49,555 nucleotides of DNA from assembly GCA_945861575.1 (NCBI GenBank), contig CAMAVD010000008.1, forward strand, positions 1-49,555, written 5' to 3'. Under the pieces are notes generated by a model that worked only from the letters and a program-made list of their open reading frames with translations, was not told the DNA's origin and did not search any database. Source of the stretch: Akkermansia muciniphila (lineage in GTDB: Bacteria; Verrucomicrobiota; Verrucomicrobiia; Limisphaerales; UBA11320). Both the position numbers and the translations under genes were made by a program. Below, one piece after another: positions 39,346-49,528 of this stretch (positions are counted from its first letter, which is position 1; every line of letters begins with the position of its first letter).

Positions 39346-42162
39346 GTGCGCTCAGATGTTCCGAAGTGTCTAATAGTGGTAATGCTCAAGATGTGTTATC
39401 GTATTAAGTGCGCGACGTTAGGCGAACTAGGCTGCCGGCCTGGCGCTTGGCTGGTCGCCTGCCTGCTAGGGCTGTTCGCGACGAACAGTCATGCGGCGGC
39501 TCCCGTCAATGACAACTTCGGCAACAGCAAGTTGCTGACGGGCGGCAGCGGTGTGGTTTTCGGCGAAAACACGCTCGCAACGAGTGAAGGTGCTGAACCG
39601 GAGCACGCTGCAAGCCCCGCATCGAAGTCCCTCTGGTACGTCTGGCACTGCAGCAGCGGGGGCACCCTTAGCTTGAGCCTTACCGACGCGACACTCGGTT
39701 TTGCCATGGCGGTCTACACCGGGCAGAGTATTGAGAGCCTCACCCCAGTGGCTGCCGTTCGAAACACCTCCCTCAGTTTGTCCCTTGTTCCCGGAACGGT
39801 CTATCGTATAGCGGTGGACGGTTTGGAAGGGGGAGCGGGGACCTTCTCGTTGCGCTGGAAGCAGACTCTGCTTCCAGGAAAAGGTCCTGACCTGACGGTG
39901 CCGATCGACCTGATTCAGCTCAAGGTGGTGGAGCAGAGCTTTCCGGCCAGCGATTGCGAGGTCACCGAGCACTGTATCGCGCAGGGAAAGCGGAGGCTTC
40001 TGCGTTTTGACATGCATACGGTCAACCTTGGCACCGAAGACTTGGTGTTCGGCCCTCCGGGGAACAGTCCCATGTTTCAGTATGCACCTTGCCACAATCA
40101 CTATCATTTCGAGGCGCTGGCTGCTTACCGCGTCCTGACGCTGAGCAATGAGGTGGTGCGGGTCGGCAACAAATTTGGCTTCTGTCTTGAGGATGTGTTG
40201 AACAGCCATGGCCCTGCCGGCGCCGCGAAGATTTACAGCTGCGATTTTCAGGGGATTCAGGCTGGCTGGAGCGACATTTATAATGCGGATCTTCCCTGCC
40301 AATATGTGGATTTGACCGGGCTTCCGGTCGGAGATTACCAGCTGGAAATCGAGTTGGATCCCTTGCATCAGATTCCGGAGAGCGATGAGGAAAATAATCG
40401 CGTGCGCTTACCGTTCAATCTGCCTGCGGTCTGCACGGGGCCCCCCTCCAACGATGCCTTCCTGAGTGCGCAACCGATCCAGGGGAGTATTGCAACCGTC
40501 CTGGGGGATACCAGCTGTGCCACCCGCCAGAACGGGGAGCCGACCCACTCGCCTGACGACGGGGGAATCGCGACCAAGTCTATCTGGTTTTACTGGATAG
40601 CACCGGACAACCGCCCAGCAGACATTAGCACCGAGGGAAGTTCGTTCGATACCGTCCTCGCTGTGTATGAGGGAGAGGTCAACCCCAAGCGCTTAGCCAA
40701 CAATAATGATATTTCGCTCCTGAACCGCCAGTCACGGGTAGGCTTCACGCCGGTGGCGGGGCGTAAATACTTCATTGCCGTGGACGGATCCGAACAATCC
40801 GAGGGGGTGCAAAGCGGTTTGGTCGTGCTGAGCGTGAATCCCTCGGGGAACGATTTTCTGGAAACATGTCTGCCAATCTCAGGCACCGCAGGGAGCGTGT
40901 TGGGTAGTATTCTACGCGCGACCATCGATGAAGGGGAGCCTGTGCATGCGGGGCAGGGGAGCGACGCATCGGTTTGGTTCTGTTGGACAGCACCTCACAC
41001 AGGCTTTTTCACCTTCGATACGGTCGGCAGCTCGTTCGACACCCTCCTGGCCCTTTATTCAGGTGAGAGTCTCGAGGTGTTGACCCCGGTGGCTTCTGAC
41101 GATGAGCTTGGCGGAGTGGGGACCAGTCGGCTTGCCTTCGAGGCGACGTCCGGTAGCCAATATCGCGTTGCGGTGGCTCGCCGCAAGACCGACGCCCCTG
41201 TGAGCAGCGGCGTCTTTCGGCTGAGTTGGAGGGACGGATCCCCGCAGGCACCCGTCATTGTGACCCAACCGCGCAGTGTCACCACGTTCGCGGGGAGCAA
41301 TGCGGTGCTCAGTGTGTCTGCCAGGGGTTCTCTGCCTCTGACCTACCAGTGGTTCCAGGGCGTCTCTGCGTTGGTTGATTCTCAAACCCTCCAGGGTGCG
41401 ACCAGCCCCACACTCCAGTTCACCCCTCTTCGGGAGTCGGATCGGGGTGTCTACAAGGTGCGGGTGAGCAACCCGGTCACGCAGGTGGAGAGCGATTCCG
41501 TGAACGTAGTTGTCGCCACTCCGAACCGAGTGGTCTTTATCGAGCCCATGAATGTCACCTCCGGATCGGCTGTGGGAGTGGGGGTTTCGATCGCTGCTCG
41601 TGGCGGTGAGAATGCTCTCCAATTCTCGGTCTCCTATGACGCCACTCTCATGCAAGTGCTGGGCGTGGATCTCGCGCAGGAGTTGCCCGTAGGGTCCGCC
41701 ATTCAGGTGGATGCCTCGCAAGGTGTGCTGGGATGGATTGGCGTCCGAGTGCAGTTGCCGGCGGGGTTGGGATTGATCGATGGAAATCGTCACTTGGTCG
41801 TGATCAGCTTCCAACTGGCCAACGGCCTCCTTCCTGAGCAACGCCTCTCGCTTTGTTTCGATGATCAGCCGTTTTCCCGGGAGGCGAGGGGGGGCGATGG
41901 GGGCTTGCTGACGTCGCTTTACGCATGCGGCAATCTCTTCGTTTCGGAACAGAACGTCCTCTCCGGGCGCTTCGACGATCAGGGCCTCTTTGAGCTCACT
42001 CTGCAAGGGGTTGCAGGCGCGACCTACGAATTCCAATACTCAGAAGATTTGCAGACCTGGACCCTCCTGGCGAATGAGATCAATCCGTCGGGAATGTTGG
42101 TGGTCACAGACAATGCCCATCACAACTTGGGTCGGTGTTTTTATCGGGCCATTCGTCGATAG
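39346..42162 (+). CDS. Secreted multidomain lysyl oxidase
   Basis: The protein has 938 residues from a GTG start (39346); ATGs at 39382 and 39391 are alternatives. A signal peptide ends near SHAAA (about residue 52). A beta module (about 53-178) is followed by a lysyl-oxidase domain (about 182-351). The latter has CHNHYHF with copper ligands His250, His252 and His254, and FCLED preceded by Lys276. Tyr312 in DIYNAD lies 36 residues on, where human LOX has 35 between its cofactor residues Lys320 and Tyr355. Two more beta modules like the first (about 367-625), an Ig-like domain (635-725), a cohesin-like domain (727-850) and a C-terminal module shared with the subtilase follow. By family, it oxidises lysine side chains to allysine for crosslinking; the target is unknown. 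Confidence 0.88.
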   Translation: MRSDVPKCLIVVMLKMCYRIKCATLGELGCRPGAWLVACLLGLFATNSHAAAPVNDNFGNSKLLTGGSGVVFGENTLATSEGAEPEHAASPASKSLWYVWHCSSGGTLSLSLTDATLGFAMAVYTGQSIESLTPVAAVRNTSLSLSLVPGTVYRIAVDGLEGGAGTFSLRWKQTLLPGKGPDLTVPIDLIQLKVVEQSFPASDCEVTEHCIAQGKRRLLRFDMHTVNLGTEDLVFGPPGNSPMFQYAPCHNHYHFEALAAYRVLTLSNEVVRVGNKFGFCLEDVLNSHGPAGAAKIYSCDFQGIQAGWSDIYNADLPCQYVDLTGLPVGDYQLEIELDPLHQIPESDEENNRVRLPFNLPAVCTGPPSNDAFLSAQPIQGSIATVLGDTSCATRQNGEPTHSPDDGGIATKSIWFYWIAPDNRPADISTEGSSFDTVLAVYEGEVNPKRLANNNDISLLNRQSRVGFTPVAGRKYFIAVDGSEQSEGVQSGLVVLSVNPSGNDFLETCLPISGTAGSVLGSILRATIDEGEPVHAGQGSDASVWFCWTAPHTGFFTFDTVGSSFDTLLALYSGESLEVLTPVASDDELGGVGTSRLAFEATSGSQYRVAVARRKTDAPVSSGVFRLSWRDGSPQAPVIVTQPRSVTTFAGSNAVLSVSARGSLPLTYQWFQGVSALVDSQTLQGATSPTLQFTPLRESDRGVYKVRVSNPVTQVESDSVNVVVATPNRVVFIEPMNVTSGSAVGVGVSIAARGGENALQFSVSYDATLMQVLGVDLAQELPVGSAIQVDASQGVLGWIGVRVQLPAGLGLIDGNRHLVVISFQLANGLLPEQRLSLCFDDQPFSREARGGDGGLLTSLYACGNLFVSEQNVLSGRFDDQGLFELTLQGVAGATYEFQYSEDLQTWTLLANEINPSGMLVVTDNAHHNLGRCFYRAIRR

Positions 42163-42291
42163 AGAACCCCTTCGAAAACCCTGAGCTGATTGTTAATCAA
42201 AGGGCTCCCTGTGTCCGATAGAATCACTAGACCGCAGCGTCTCGGCGCTGAGTGCGGCCCCCTAGAAAGCAACCGTGGTAATCACAATGAT

Positions 42292-42558
42292 ATGAAGACG
42301 GACTCGGAGACCGGGAACGGGGCAGAGGCCTCCGGCAATGGTGGACGCGGTCGGCGCGCTCACACAAGTCGGTCGGAGGTTACACCGTTTTTGGATGCGG
42401 TGCGTTCCGGGCCAGACGTTGACGCGGAGAAGGTGGCTCGTGCCCGCCAGTTGCTCGAGAAGGACGGCTACCCTTCTGATGCGGTCATGCAGGCCATCGC
42501 AAAGCAACTTGCCCGCGATTGGCCAAGCGATCCTCCGACCTCTCCCCGGCGGGCCTGA
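42292..42558 (+). CDS. Small hypothetical protein, faintly FlgM-like
   Basis: The protein has 88 residues from ATG 42292; the frame extends to 42190 without better start evidence. The N-terminal half is Gly/Asn/Arg-rich and probably disordered. The C-terminal half is helical (VDAEKVARARQLLEKDGYPSDAVMQAIAKQLA). That pattern recalls the C-terminal helices of the anti-sigma-28 factor FlgM ('VD-EKV--LR--I--G-Y--D---IA--L'). The similarity is weak, and no flagellar gene is in the window. It stands alone between the lysyl oxidase gene and the convergent ptsI. Confidence 0.5.
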   Translation: MKTDSETGNGAEASGNGGRGRRAHTSRSEVTPFLDAVRSGPDVDAEKVARARQLLEKDGYPSDAVMQAIAKQLARDWPSDPPTSPRRA

Positions 42559-42610
42559 TTTGGGCTCGCGCGCTATTTCTCGCCCCCGGGTCTTTCGGTG
42601 GCAGGATAGG

Positions 42611-44398
42611 TCAGCAGGGCTTCTCGTGTTCGAAAAGCGTCGGGGCCACTTTCCGTGCGTAACTGCGTGACCGTTCCAGGATCTCCGCCCCAGACTCGCA
42701 CTGCAGAGCCGCTTCCGCCAAGGCGATCGCTTCGCTCATTCGGGTCTGCCGAATCAGGTGCTTGATCGCGGGGACGGAAGCAGAAGCCACGCTGAATTCA
42801 GCAACACCCAACCCTAGAATGAGCGGGATCAGGCTGGGGTCACTCGCCATCTCACCGCAGATCCCCGTCCAAATACCTTGCCGCTTCCCCGCTTTGACCG
42901 TGTGGTGGATCAGGTGAAGGATCGCAGGATGGGTCGGCTCATACAAGTGAGCGATCTTGGCGTTGAGCCGATCCACCGCCATCGAATATTGAATGAGATC
43001 ATTCGTGCCCAAGCTGAAAAACTTCGACCGCTTCGCGAGGGAGTCTGCTACCAGCGCTGCAGACGGGATCTCGATCATGGCTCCGATCTCCATGTTTTCG
43101 TCAAAGGGGACCCCTTTGCTTCGCAGTTCTTGACGCACCTCTTCTACCAGTGCGTTGGCTTGCAGAAGCTCCTCCAGGCCGGAAATCATCGGGTACATCA
43201 TCTTGACGTTGCCCGTCACGCTGGCTCGAAGGATGGCCCTTAGCTGTTCCCGGAAAATCGCGGTCTCTGCCAGGCAGAACCGGATGGCTCGCCAGCCCAG
43301 AAATGGATTCATCTCCTGAGGGATATCCAGCTCGGGGAGGATCTTGTCGCCCCCGAGATCTAGGGTGCGGATGATCACGGGGGATGGGTTGAGCGCGATG
43401 GCTACCTTCTGGTAGGCATCGAACTGCTCCTCCTCCGTGGGTGGTCTCTGGCGATTGATGAAAAGATACTCGGTGCGGAACAGGCCCACCCCCTCCGCTC
43501 CGCTGGCCTTCACCGACTCAATGTCATCCGGGCTCTCAATGTTGGCCGACAGTGTCACTCGAACACCGTCCAAGCTCGTGGCGGTTTGCTCTCGGACCTG
43601 GCGGAGGCTTTCCTCCACACTGACCTGCCTCCGGATGATCTGTCCGTACTCGAAAAGGGTCTGATCCGTGGGGTTCAGCGCCACTAAGCCATTGTAACCG
43701 TCTACCAGCAACTCCTGGCCGTCTCGGAGCTCCTTGCTGATGTTCCCCAGACCGACCACCGCAGGGATGCGCATGGACCGGGCCATGATCGCCGTGTGTG
43801 AGGTCCGGCTGCCGGCGTCTGTGATGAAGCCCAGGACCTTGGTTTTGTCCATCAGGGCGGTCTGCGAAGGGGTCAGATCGTGACTGACGAGGACGCAGGG
43901 TTCGGGGAGATCGGCCAGGGGGGAAAGACGGTGTCTCCCGGTGAGATTTGCCAGGATCCGAGAGGAGACGTCGCGCATATCGGCAGCGCGTTCACGCAGA
44001 TACTCATCCTTGCTGTTGCTGAGTGTGGTGGCGTATTTCTCCGAGAATTGGTGAAAGGCGGACTCAGCGTTGATCTTTTCCCGCTGGATGCGCAGCGTGA
44101 CTTCTTCGATCAGGGTGGGGTCTTCCAGGACCAGGAGGTGCGCGTCGAAGATGCTGGCATCCTTTATCCCGAGGGTCTCGGCTACCTGTTGCTGGACTTG
44201 CAAAATCTCGCTTCGGGTCTCACGCAAGCCACGATCCAGCCTCTGCAGTTCCTTCTCAAGATCCTCATCCGCTACCGTATAGTGGGGGATACCGTCATCC
44301 TTCGGGTCGACGAGAACATACACCTTCCCCCGGCAGACACCGGCAGAAACCGGAATCCCCCGGAAGATTCGTTCCACCTTCTTCCGTGACGCTGGCAC
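42611..44398 (-). CDS. ptsI: PTS phosphoenolpyruvate-protein phosphotransferase (enzyme I)
   Basis: The protein has 595 residues. The N-terminal domain has the phospho-accepting His201 in DAGSRTSHTAIMARSMRIPAVVGL. The PEP-binding TIM barrel shows GAEGVGLFRTEYLFI, EMNPFLGWRAIRF, FSLGTNDLIQY and GICGEMASDP. Enzyme I transfers phosphate from PEP to HPr. Normal length is 570-580; about 10 extra residues lie at each end. Most of the LLFNLN-type HPr-binding part is conventional. It is monocistronic and convergent with the small gene at 42292. No HPr or enzyme II gene is nearby, so a regulatory or PTS-Ntr-like role is possible, though no GAF domain is present. Confidence 0.94.
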   Translation of the reverse strand: MPASRKKVERIFRGIPVSAGVCRGKVYVLVDPKDDGIPHYTVADEDLEKELQRLDRGLRETRSEILQVQQQVAETLGIKDASIFDAHLLVLEDPTLIEEVTLRIQREKINAESAFHQFSEKYATTLSNSKDEYLRERAADMRDVSSRILANLTGRHRLSPLADLPEPCVLVSHDLTPSQTALMDKTKVLGFITDAGSRTSHTAIMARSMRIPAVVGLGNISKELRDGQELLVDGYNGLVALNPTDQTLFEYGQIIRRQVSVEESLRQVREQTATSLDGVRVTLSANIESPDDIESVKASGAEGVGLFRTEYLFINRQRPPTEEEQFDAYQKVAIALNPSPVIIRTLDLGGDKILPELDIPQEMNPFLGWRAIRFCLAETAIFREQLRAILRASVTGNVKMMYPMISGLEELLQANALVEEVRQELRSKGVPFDENMEIGAMIEIPSAALVADSLAKRSKFFSLGTNDLIQYSMAVDRLNAKIAHLYEPTHPAILHLIHHTVKAGKRQGIWTGICGEMASDPSLIPLILGLGVAEFSVASASVPAIKHLIRQTRMSEAIALAEAALQCESGAEILERSRSYARKVAPTLFEHEKPC

Positions 44399-44465
44399 AA
44401 CCCCTTCTTACGCTGATCCCCGTGAGTTGGCTAGCTCCGATATTCAGGAAGCCCTTTTTGGGCCA

Positions 44466-45836
<1,371 letters not shown>

Positions 45837-45940
45837 CACGCCCTTGCGGCTGAGTTCTAAAGAGTTGGAGCGTGGGTCTCTCGAAGCGGGGGTGCCTGCA
45901 TGCAGGGTTTGAATCGCGACGGGAGACGGTTTACGCTGGA

Positions 45941-47341
45941 ATGACGATGACAGGCGATGACTTGTTCGGCGCTGCGCCTCCGGCAGTGCCGCCGACAGCG
46001 GCAACGGAGCCGGAACGTTCGTTCCGACAGGCTCCTCTCGCTGCCCGCATGCGCCCTCGCGTTCTCGATGAATACATCGGGCAGACGCATATTCTCGGTC
46101 CGGGGCAACTTCTGCGCCGTGCCATCGAAGCGGATCGCATCCAGTCGCTCATCTTTTACGGCCCTCCGGGCACGGGAAAGACGTCTCTGGCGCAGATCAT
46201 AGCCGGCTCCACCAAGAACCGATTCGAGCGTCTGAGCGGCGTCGAATCGAACGTGTCAGATATGCGGCGGGTGCTGGGCACGGCTGCGAATCGGCTGGAG
46301 AATACCGGACAGTCTACCCTCCTGTTCATCGATGAGATCCATCGCTTCAGCAAGTCGCAACAGGACGTTTTGCTGCCAGATGTTGAGAGCGGTGTGATTC
46401 GTCTGGTTGGGGCTACAACGCACAATCCCTTCTTTTTCGTCAATTCGCCCCTGGTGTCGCGATCGCAAGTTTTTGAACTTCGTCCCCTGACCGAGTCCGA
46501 CGTGCTCGATTTGTATCATCGGGCTCTCTCTGATGTGGAGCGTGGTCTGGGATGGATGCGGATCCAGGCAGAACCCGAGGCCTTAGAGCATCTCGCTCGG
46601 GTGGCCGATGGGGATGCGCGCAAGGCCTTGAACGCGCTCGAGATCGCTGTTCTAACAACGCCTCCAGATGCGGACGGGTTTGTACGACTCACACTCTCAG
46701 TGGCCGAGCAGAGCATTCAGAAAAAGGCCATCGTGTATGATGGGGATGGGGACGCACATTATGACACCGTTTCTGCCTTCATTAAATCCATGCGGGGCAG
46801 CGATCCGGACGCGGCCCTTTACTGGCTTGCCAAGATGATCCACGCGGGGGAGGACCCCCGCTTCATCACCCGGCGCGTGGTAATCTGCGCCGCCGAGGAT
46901 GTGGGGTTGGCCGATCCCATGGCGCTTGTGCTCGCGAATGCGGCACATCAGGCTGCAGAGTTTACCGGATGGCCTGAGGCTCGGATTCCCATCGCCGAGG
47001 CGGTGATCTACATCGCCACAGCTCATAAGAGCAACACAGCGATGACCTCTATCGACGCGGCGCTTGAAGACGTTCGCAACGGGCGCACCTTGCCGGTTCC
47101 TGCCGCCTTGCGCGACGGACATTATGCGGGCGCTAAGCAGCTTGGGCACGGTGTGGGGTATCAGTATGCCCATGATCATCCTGGGCATTTTGTCCCCCAG
47201 GACCACCTGGGCAGCGATCGCGTGTATTACACTCCAACTGACCAGGGCGTGGAGAAAAAGATCAAAGACCGATTGGAGCGATGGCGAGAGTTGAAAAAGG
47301 CGGCAAAGTCATCCTCTGGCGAAAAAGGTAGGAATGAGTGA
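45941..47341 (+). CDS. rarA: Replication-associated recombination protein RarA (MgsA)
   Basis: The protein has 466 residues from ATG 45941; another ATG at 45947 is possible. Upstream codons to 45872 are not family-like. The AAA+ core has FYGPPGTGKTSLA (Walker A), LFIDEIHRFSKSQQDVLLPDVESG (Walker B and following helix) and LVGATTHNPFFFVNSPLVSRSQVFEL (sensor region). The family C-terminus includes GDAHYDTVSAFIKSMRGSDPDAALYWLA and VICAAEDVGLADP. RarA works as a tetramer at stalled replication forks. Its stop overlaps the start of the next gene. Confidence 0.95.
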   Translation: MTMTGDDLFGAAPPAVPPTAATEPERSFRQAPLAARMRPRVLDEYIGQTHILGPGQLLRRAIEADRIQSLIFYGPPGTGKTSLAQIIAGSTKNRFERLSGVESNVSDMRRVLGTAANRLENTGQSTLLFIDEIHRFSKSQQDVLLPDVESGVIRLVGATTHNPFFFVNSPLVSRSQVFELRPLTESDVLDLYHRALSDVERGLGWMRIQAEPEALEHLARVADGDARKALNALEIAVLTTPPDADGFVRLTLSVAEQSIQKKAIVYDGDGDAHYDTVSAFIKSMRGSDPDAALYWLAKMIHAGEDPRFITRRVVICAAEDVGLADPMALVLANAAHQAAEFTGWPEARIPIAEAVIYIATAHKSNTAMTSIDAALEDVRNGRTLPVPAALRDGHYAGAKQLGHGVGYQYAHDHPGHFVPQDHLGSDRVYYTPTDQGVEKKIKDRLERWRELKKAAKSSSGEKGRNE

Positions 47342-47966
47342 AGCGCCCCCAGATGCCGCCTCTCAAGGCAGCACGATCTCGCAGGCGAAGTCCGTGCTGC
47401 GCGCCCGACTGCGTCAGGCCAATCGAGCCCGGAGCGGGGAGGAATGTGCCGCGGCGTCCCGCCTTCTTTGCGAACGCATACGGGCAACCGATTTATGGCG
47501 GGAGGCTGTGTCGGTCATGGGATTCCATCCGATGCCCGATGAACCCGATGTTCTTCCGCTGCTGGAACTGGCCGTCGACTTAGGAAAACAACTCGCCCTC
47601 CCACGGTTCGATCCCGTTTCAGGCACCTACAGCCCCTTTAGGATAAAGTCGTTGGGTCTAGACCTTGTGAAAGGCGCTTATGGGATTGGAGAGCCGGCTC
47701 CGCACTGCCTTGCCGTGTCGAAAAGCTCTCTGGACTTGATTCTTATACCTGGCGTAGGCTTCGACCTTACGCTTAGCCGCTTAGGGCGTGGACGGGGCTA
47801 TTATGACCGAATGTTGTCGACGATGTCGGGGATTAAGTGCGGTGTGGCCTTCGACTGGCAGGTGGAGTCATCGCTTCCCAAGGAACCACACGACGTTTCC
47901 CTGGATGGGGTGATGACTCCGACTCGGTGGTTGCGGAGTATGTCCGATTCAGAAAAGTGCTCATGA
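47334..47966 (+). CDS. 5-formyltetrahydrofolate cyclo-ligase
   Basis: The protein has 210 residues. It begins with a Ser/Ala-rich stretch, then the family helix KSVLRARLRQANRARSGEE. LPRFDPVSGTYSPFRI follows, then LDLILIPGVGFDLTLSRLGRGRGYYDR, the strictly conserved ATP/phosphate-binding signature. The enzyme recycles 5-formyl-THF to 5,10-methenyl-THF with ATP. The start lies inside the end of rarA (8-nt overlap) and the stop overlaps rny by 4 nt (47963), so translation is coupled on both sides. Length is near the usual 180-200. Confidence 0.93.
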   Translation: MSEAPPDAASQGSTISQAKSVLRARLRQANRARSGEECAAASRLLCERIRATDLWREAVSVMGFHPMPDEPDVLPLLELAVDLGKQLALPRFDPVSGTYSPFRIKSLGLDLVKGAYGIGEPAPHCLAVSKSSLDLILIPGVGFDLTLSRLGRGRGYYDRMLSTMSGIKCGVAFDWQVESSLPKEPHDVSLDGVMTPTRWLRSMSDSEKCS

Positions 47967-49528
47967 GTTGGTTGTCCAATCACTATTTTGGCGCCCTTGG
48001 GGTCTTCCTGGCTGGCCTGACCGTAGGCTATTGGCTGGTTCGTTGGAAGGAACGGGGCCTGTTGGACGCAGCGACTCGGGAGTCTGAATTGCGCCTACAG
48101 GATGCTCAGCGGCAGGCGGAGAGCATCTTGCGGGAGGCCCATCTCAAGGGAGGGGAGCAAGCCCTGCGCATGGGACGTGAGCTCGAGGAATCTTACGGGG
48201 AACGTCAGCGTGAAGTGGTGGAGGTTGAGAAACGACTGATCGAACGTGAGAGTCGTATCAGCCATCAGGCCGAAAGGATTGTCCGAGAGCAGAAGACCCT
48301 CGAACAACAGCAGCAGGAGTTGCAACAGCGCTCGGTCTTGTTGGAGGGATTCTCTGCGGAGTTGAAACAGAATGACCTCCGGAGTCGCCAGCGATTGGAG
48401 TTGGTGAGTCGCTTGACCGAGGCGGATGCGAAGGCGCTCTTGCTAAAGGACGTGGAGCACGCTGCTTTAAAAGACGCGAGCGATCTAAGCCGTCATATCA
48501 TGGACGAGGCCAAGGCTCGCGCCGAGGATAAGGCTCGCCGGATCATATCCATAGCTATCCAACGCTACTCGGGGGTTCACTCGTTCGAATCCTCCAGCGC
48601 CACCGTCGCGCTGCCCAGCGAAGATCTTAAGGGACGCATTATTGGTCGTGAGGGACGAAACATTCGCGCCTTCGAGAATGCCACGGGCGTGACGGTGCTC
48701 ATTGACGACACCCCCAATGCAGTCGTGCTTTCTGGCTTCGATCCGGTCCGTCGCGAGGTCGCTCGCGAGTCGATGTCCCGCTTGCTCCTGGACGGGCGGA
48801 TCCATCCCACCCGCATTGAGGAAGTAGTGCTGAAAGTGAGCCAAGAGATGGATGAAGCCATCTTGAAGGCTGGGGAGGACTCAGTCCACCGGGTGGGAAT
48901 CTCTGGGGTGAATCCTGAGATTGTCCGAGTTCTGGGCCGACTTCGCTTTCGACACAGTTTTTCCCAAAACGTACTGGAGCACTGTATCGAGGTGGCTCAT
49001 CTCATGGGGCTTATGGCTTCCGAGTTGGGCGTGGACGTGGATATAGCGAAACGTTGTGGTTTGCTCCACGATATTGGCAAGGCCTTGGATCAGGAAGTGC
49101 AGGGACCCCATGCGATCGTCGGAGCTGATTTTGTGCGCCGCCATGGCGAGTGTCCGCAAGTGGTGAACGGCGTGGCCTCCCATCATGACGAAGTCGCTCC
49201 GGAAGGGCCTTATGGGATTTTGGTGAGCGCTGCAGACGCCATCAGTGCTTCTCGTCCCGGTGCTCGATCGGAGTCCTTGACCACCTATATCAAACGGGTG
49301 GAGTCCCTGGAAAAGATCGGTCTCTCTTTCAGAGGCGTTGAGAAAGCCTTTGCCGTGCAGGCGGGTCGCGAGTTGCGGATCATGGTGCAACCGCAGGAAG
49401 TGAGCGACGACGAGGCCTATCAAATGGCGAAAGCCATCTCACGCAAGATTGAGGAAGAGCTTCAGTATCCAGGCCAGATTCGGGTCACCGTGCTGAGAGA
49501 AACCCGCTGTGTCGATTTCGCGAAGTGA
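47963..49528 (+). CDS. rny: Ribonuclease Y
   Basis: The protein has 521 residues from ATG 47963; the frame to 47837 lies inside the cyclo-ligase gene. Domains in order: an N-terminal TM (FGALGVFLAGLTVGYWLV); a Glu/Arg/Gln-rich coiled coil (about 40-180); a KH domain (about 210-275, with LKGRIIGREGRNIRAFE); and an HD domain with RHSFSQNVLEHCIEVAHL, LLHDIGKALD and ASHHDEV. The C-terminal part has SAADAISASRPGARSE. This membrane-anchored endoribonuclease initiates mRNA decay. It is the last complete gene in the window; 27 bp follow its stop. Confidence 0.97.
   Translation: MSWLSNHYFGALGVFLAGLTVGYWLVRWKERGLLDAATRESELRLQDAQRQAESILREAHLKGGEQALRMGRELEESYGERQREVVEVEKRLIERESRISHQAERIVREQKTLEQQQQELQQRSVLLEGFSAELKQNDLRSRQRLELVSRLTEADAKALLLKDVEHAALKDASDLSRHIMDEAKARAEDKARRIISIAIQRYSGVHSFESSSATVALPSEDLKGRIIGREGRNIRAFENATGVTVLIDDTPNAVVLSGFDPVRREVARESMSRLLLDGRIHPTRIEEVVLKVSQEMDEAILKAGEDSVHRVGISGVNPEIVRVLGRLRFRHSFSQNVLEHCIEVAHLMGLMASELGVDVDIAKRCGLLHDIGKALDQEVQGPHAIVGADFVRRHGECPQVVNGVASHHDEVAPEGPYGILVSAADAISASRPGARSESLTTYIKRVESLEKIGLSFRGVEKAFAVQAGRELRIMVQPQEVSDDEAYQMAKAISRKIEEELQYPGQIRVTVLRETRCVDFAK

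Noticed and set aside
41059-42036. Open frame of 325 codons on the minus strand
   Set aside because: It is antisense to the lysyl oxidase gene, has His/Arg/Gln-rich composition typical of a shadow frame, and has no ribosome-binding site.
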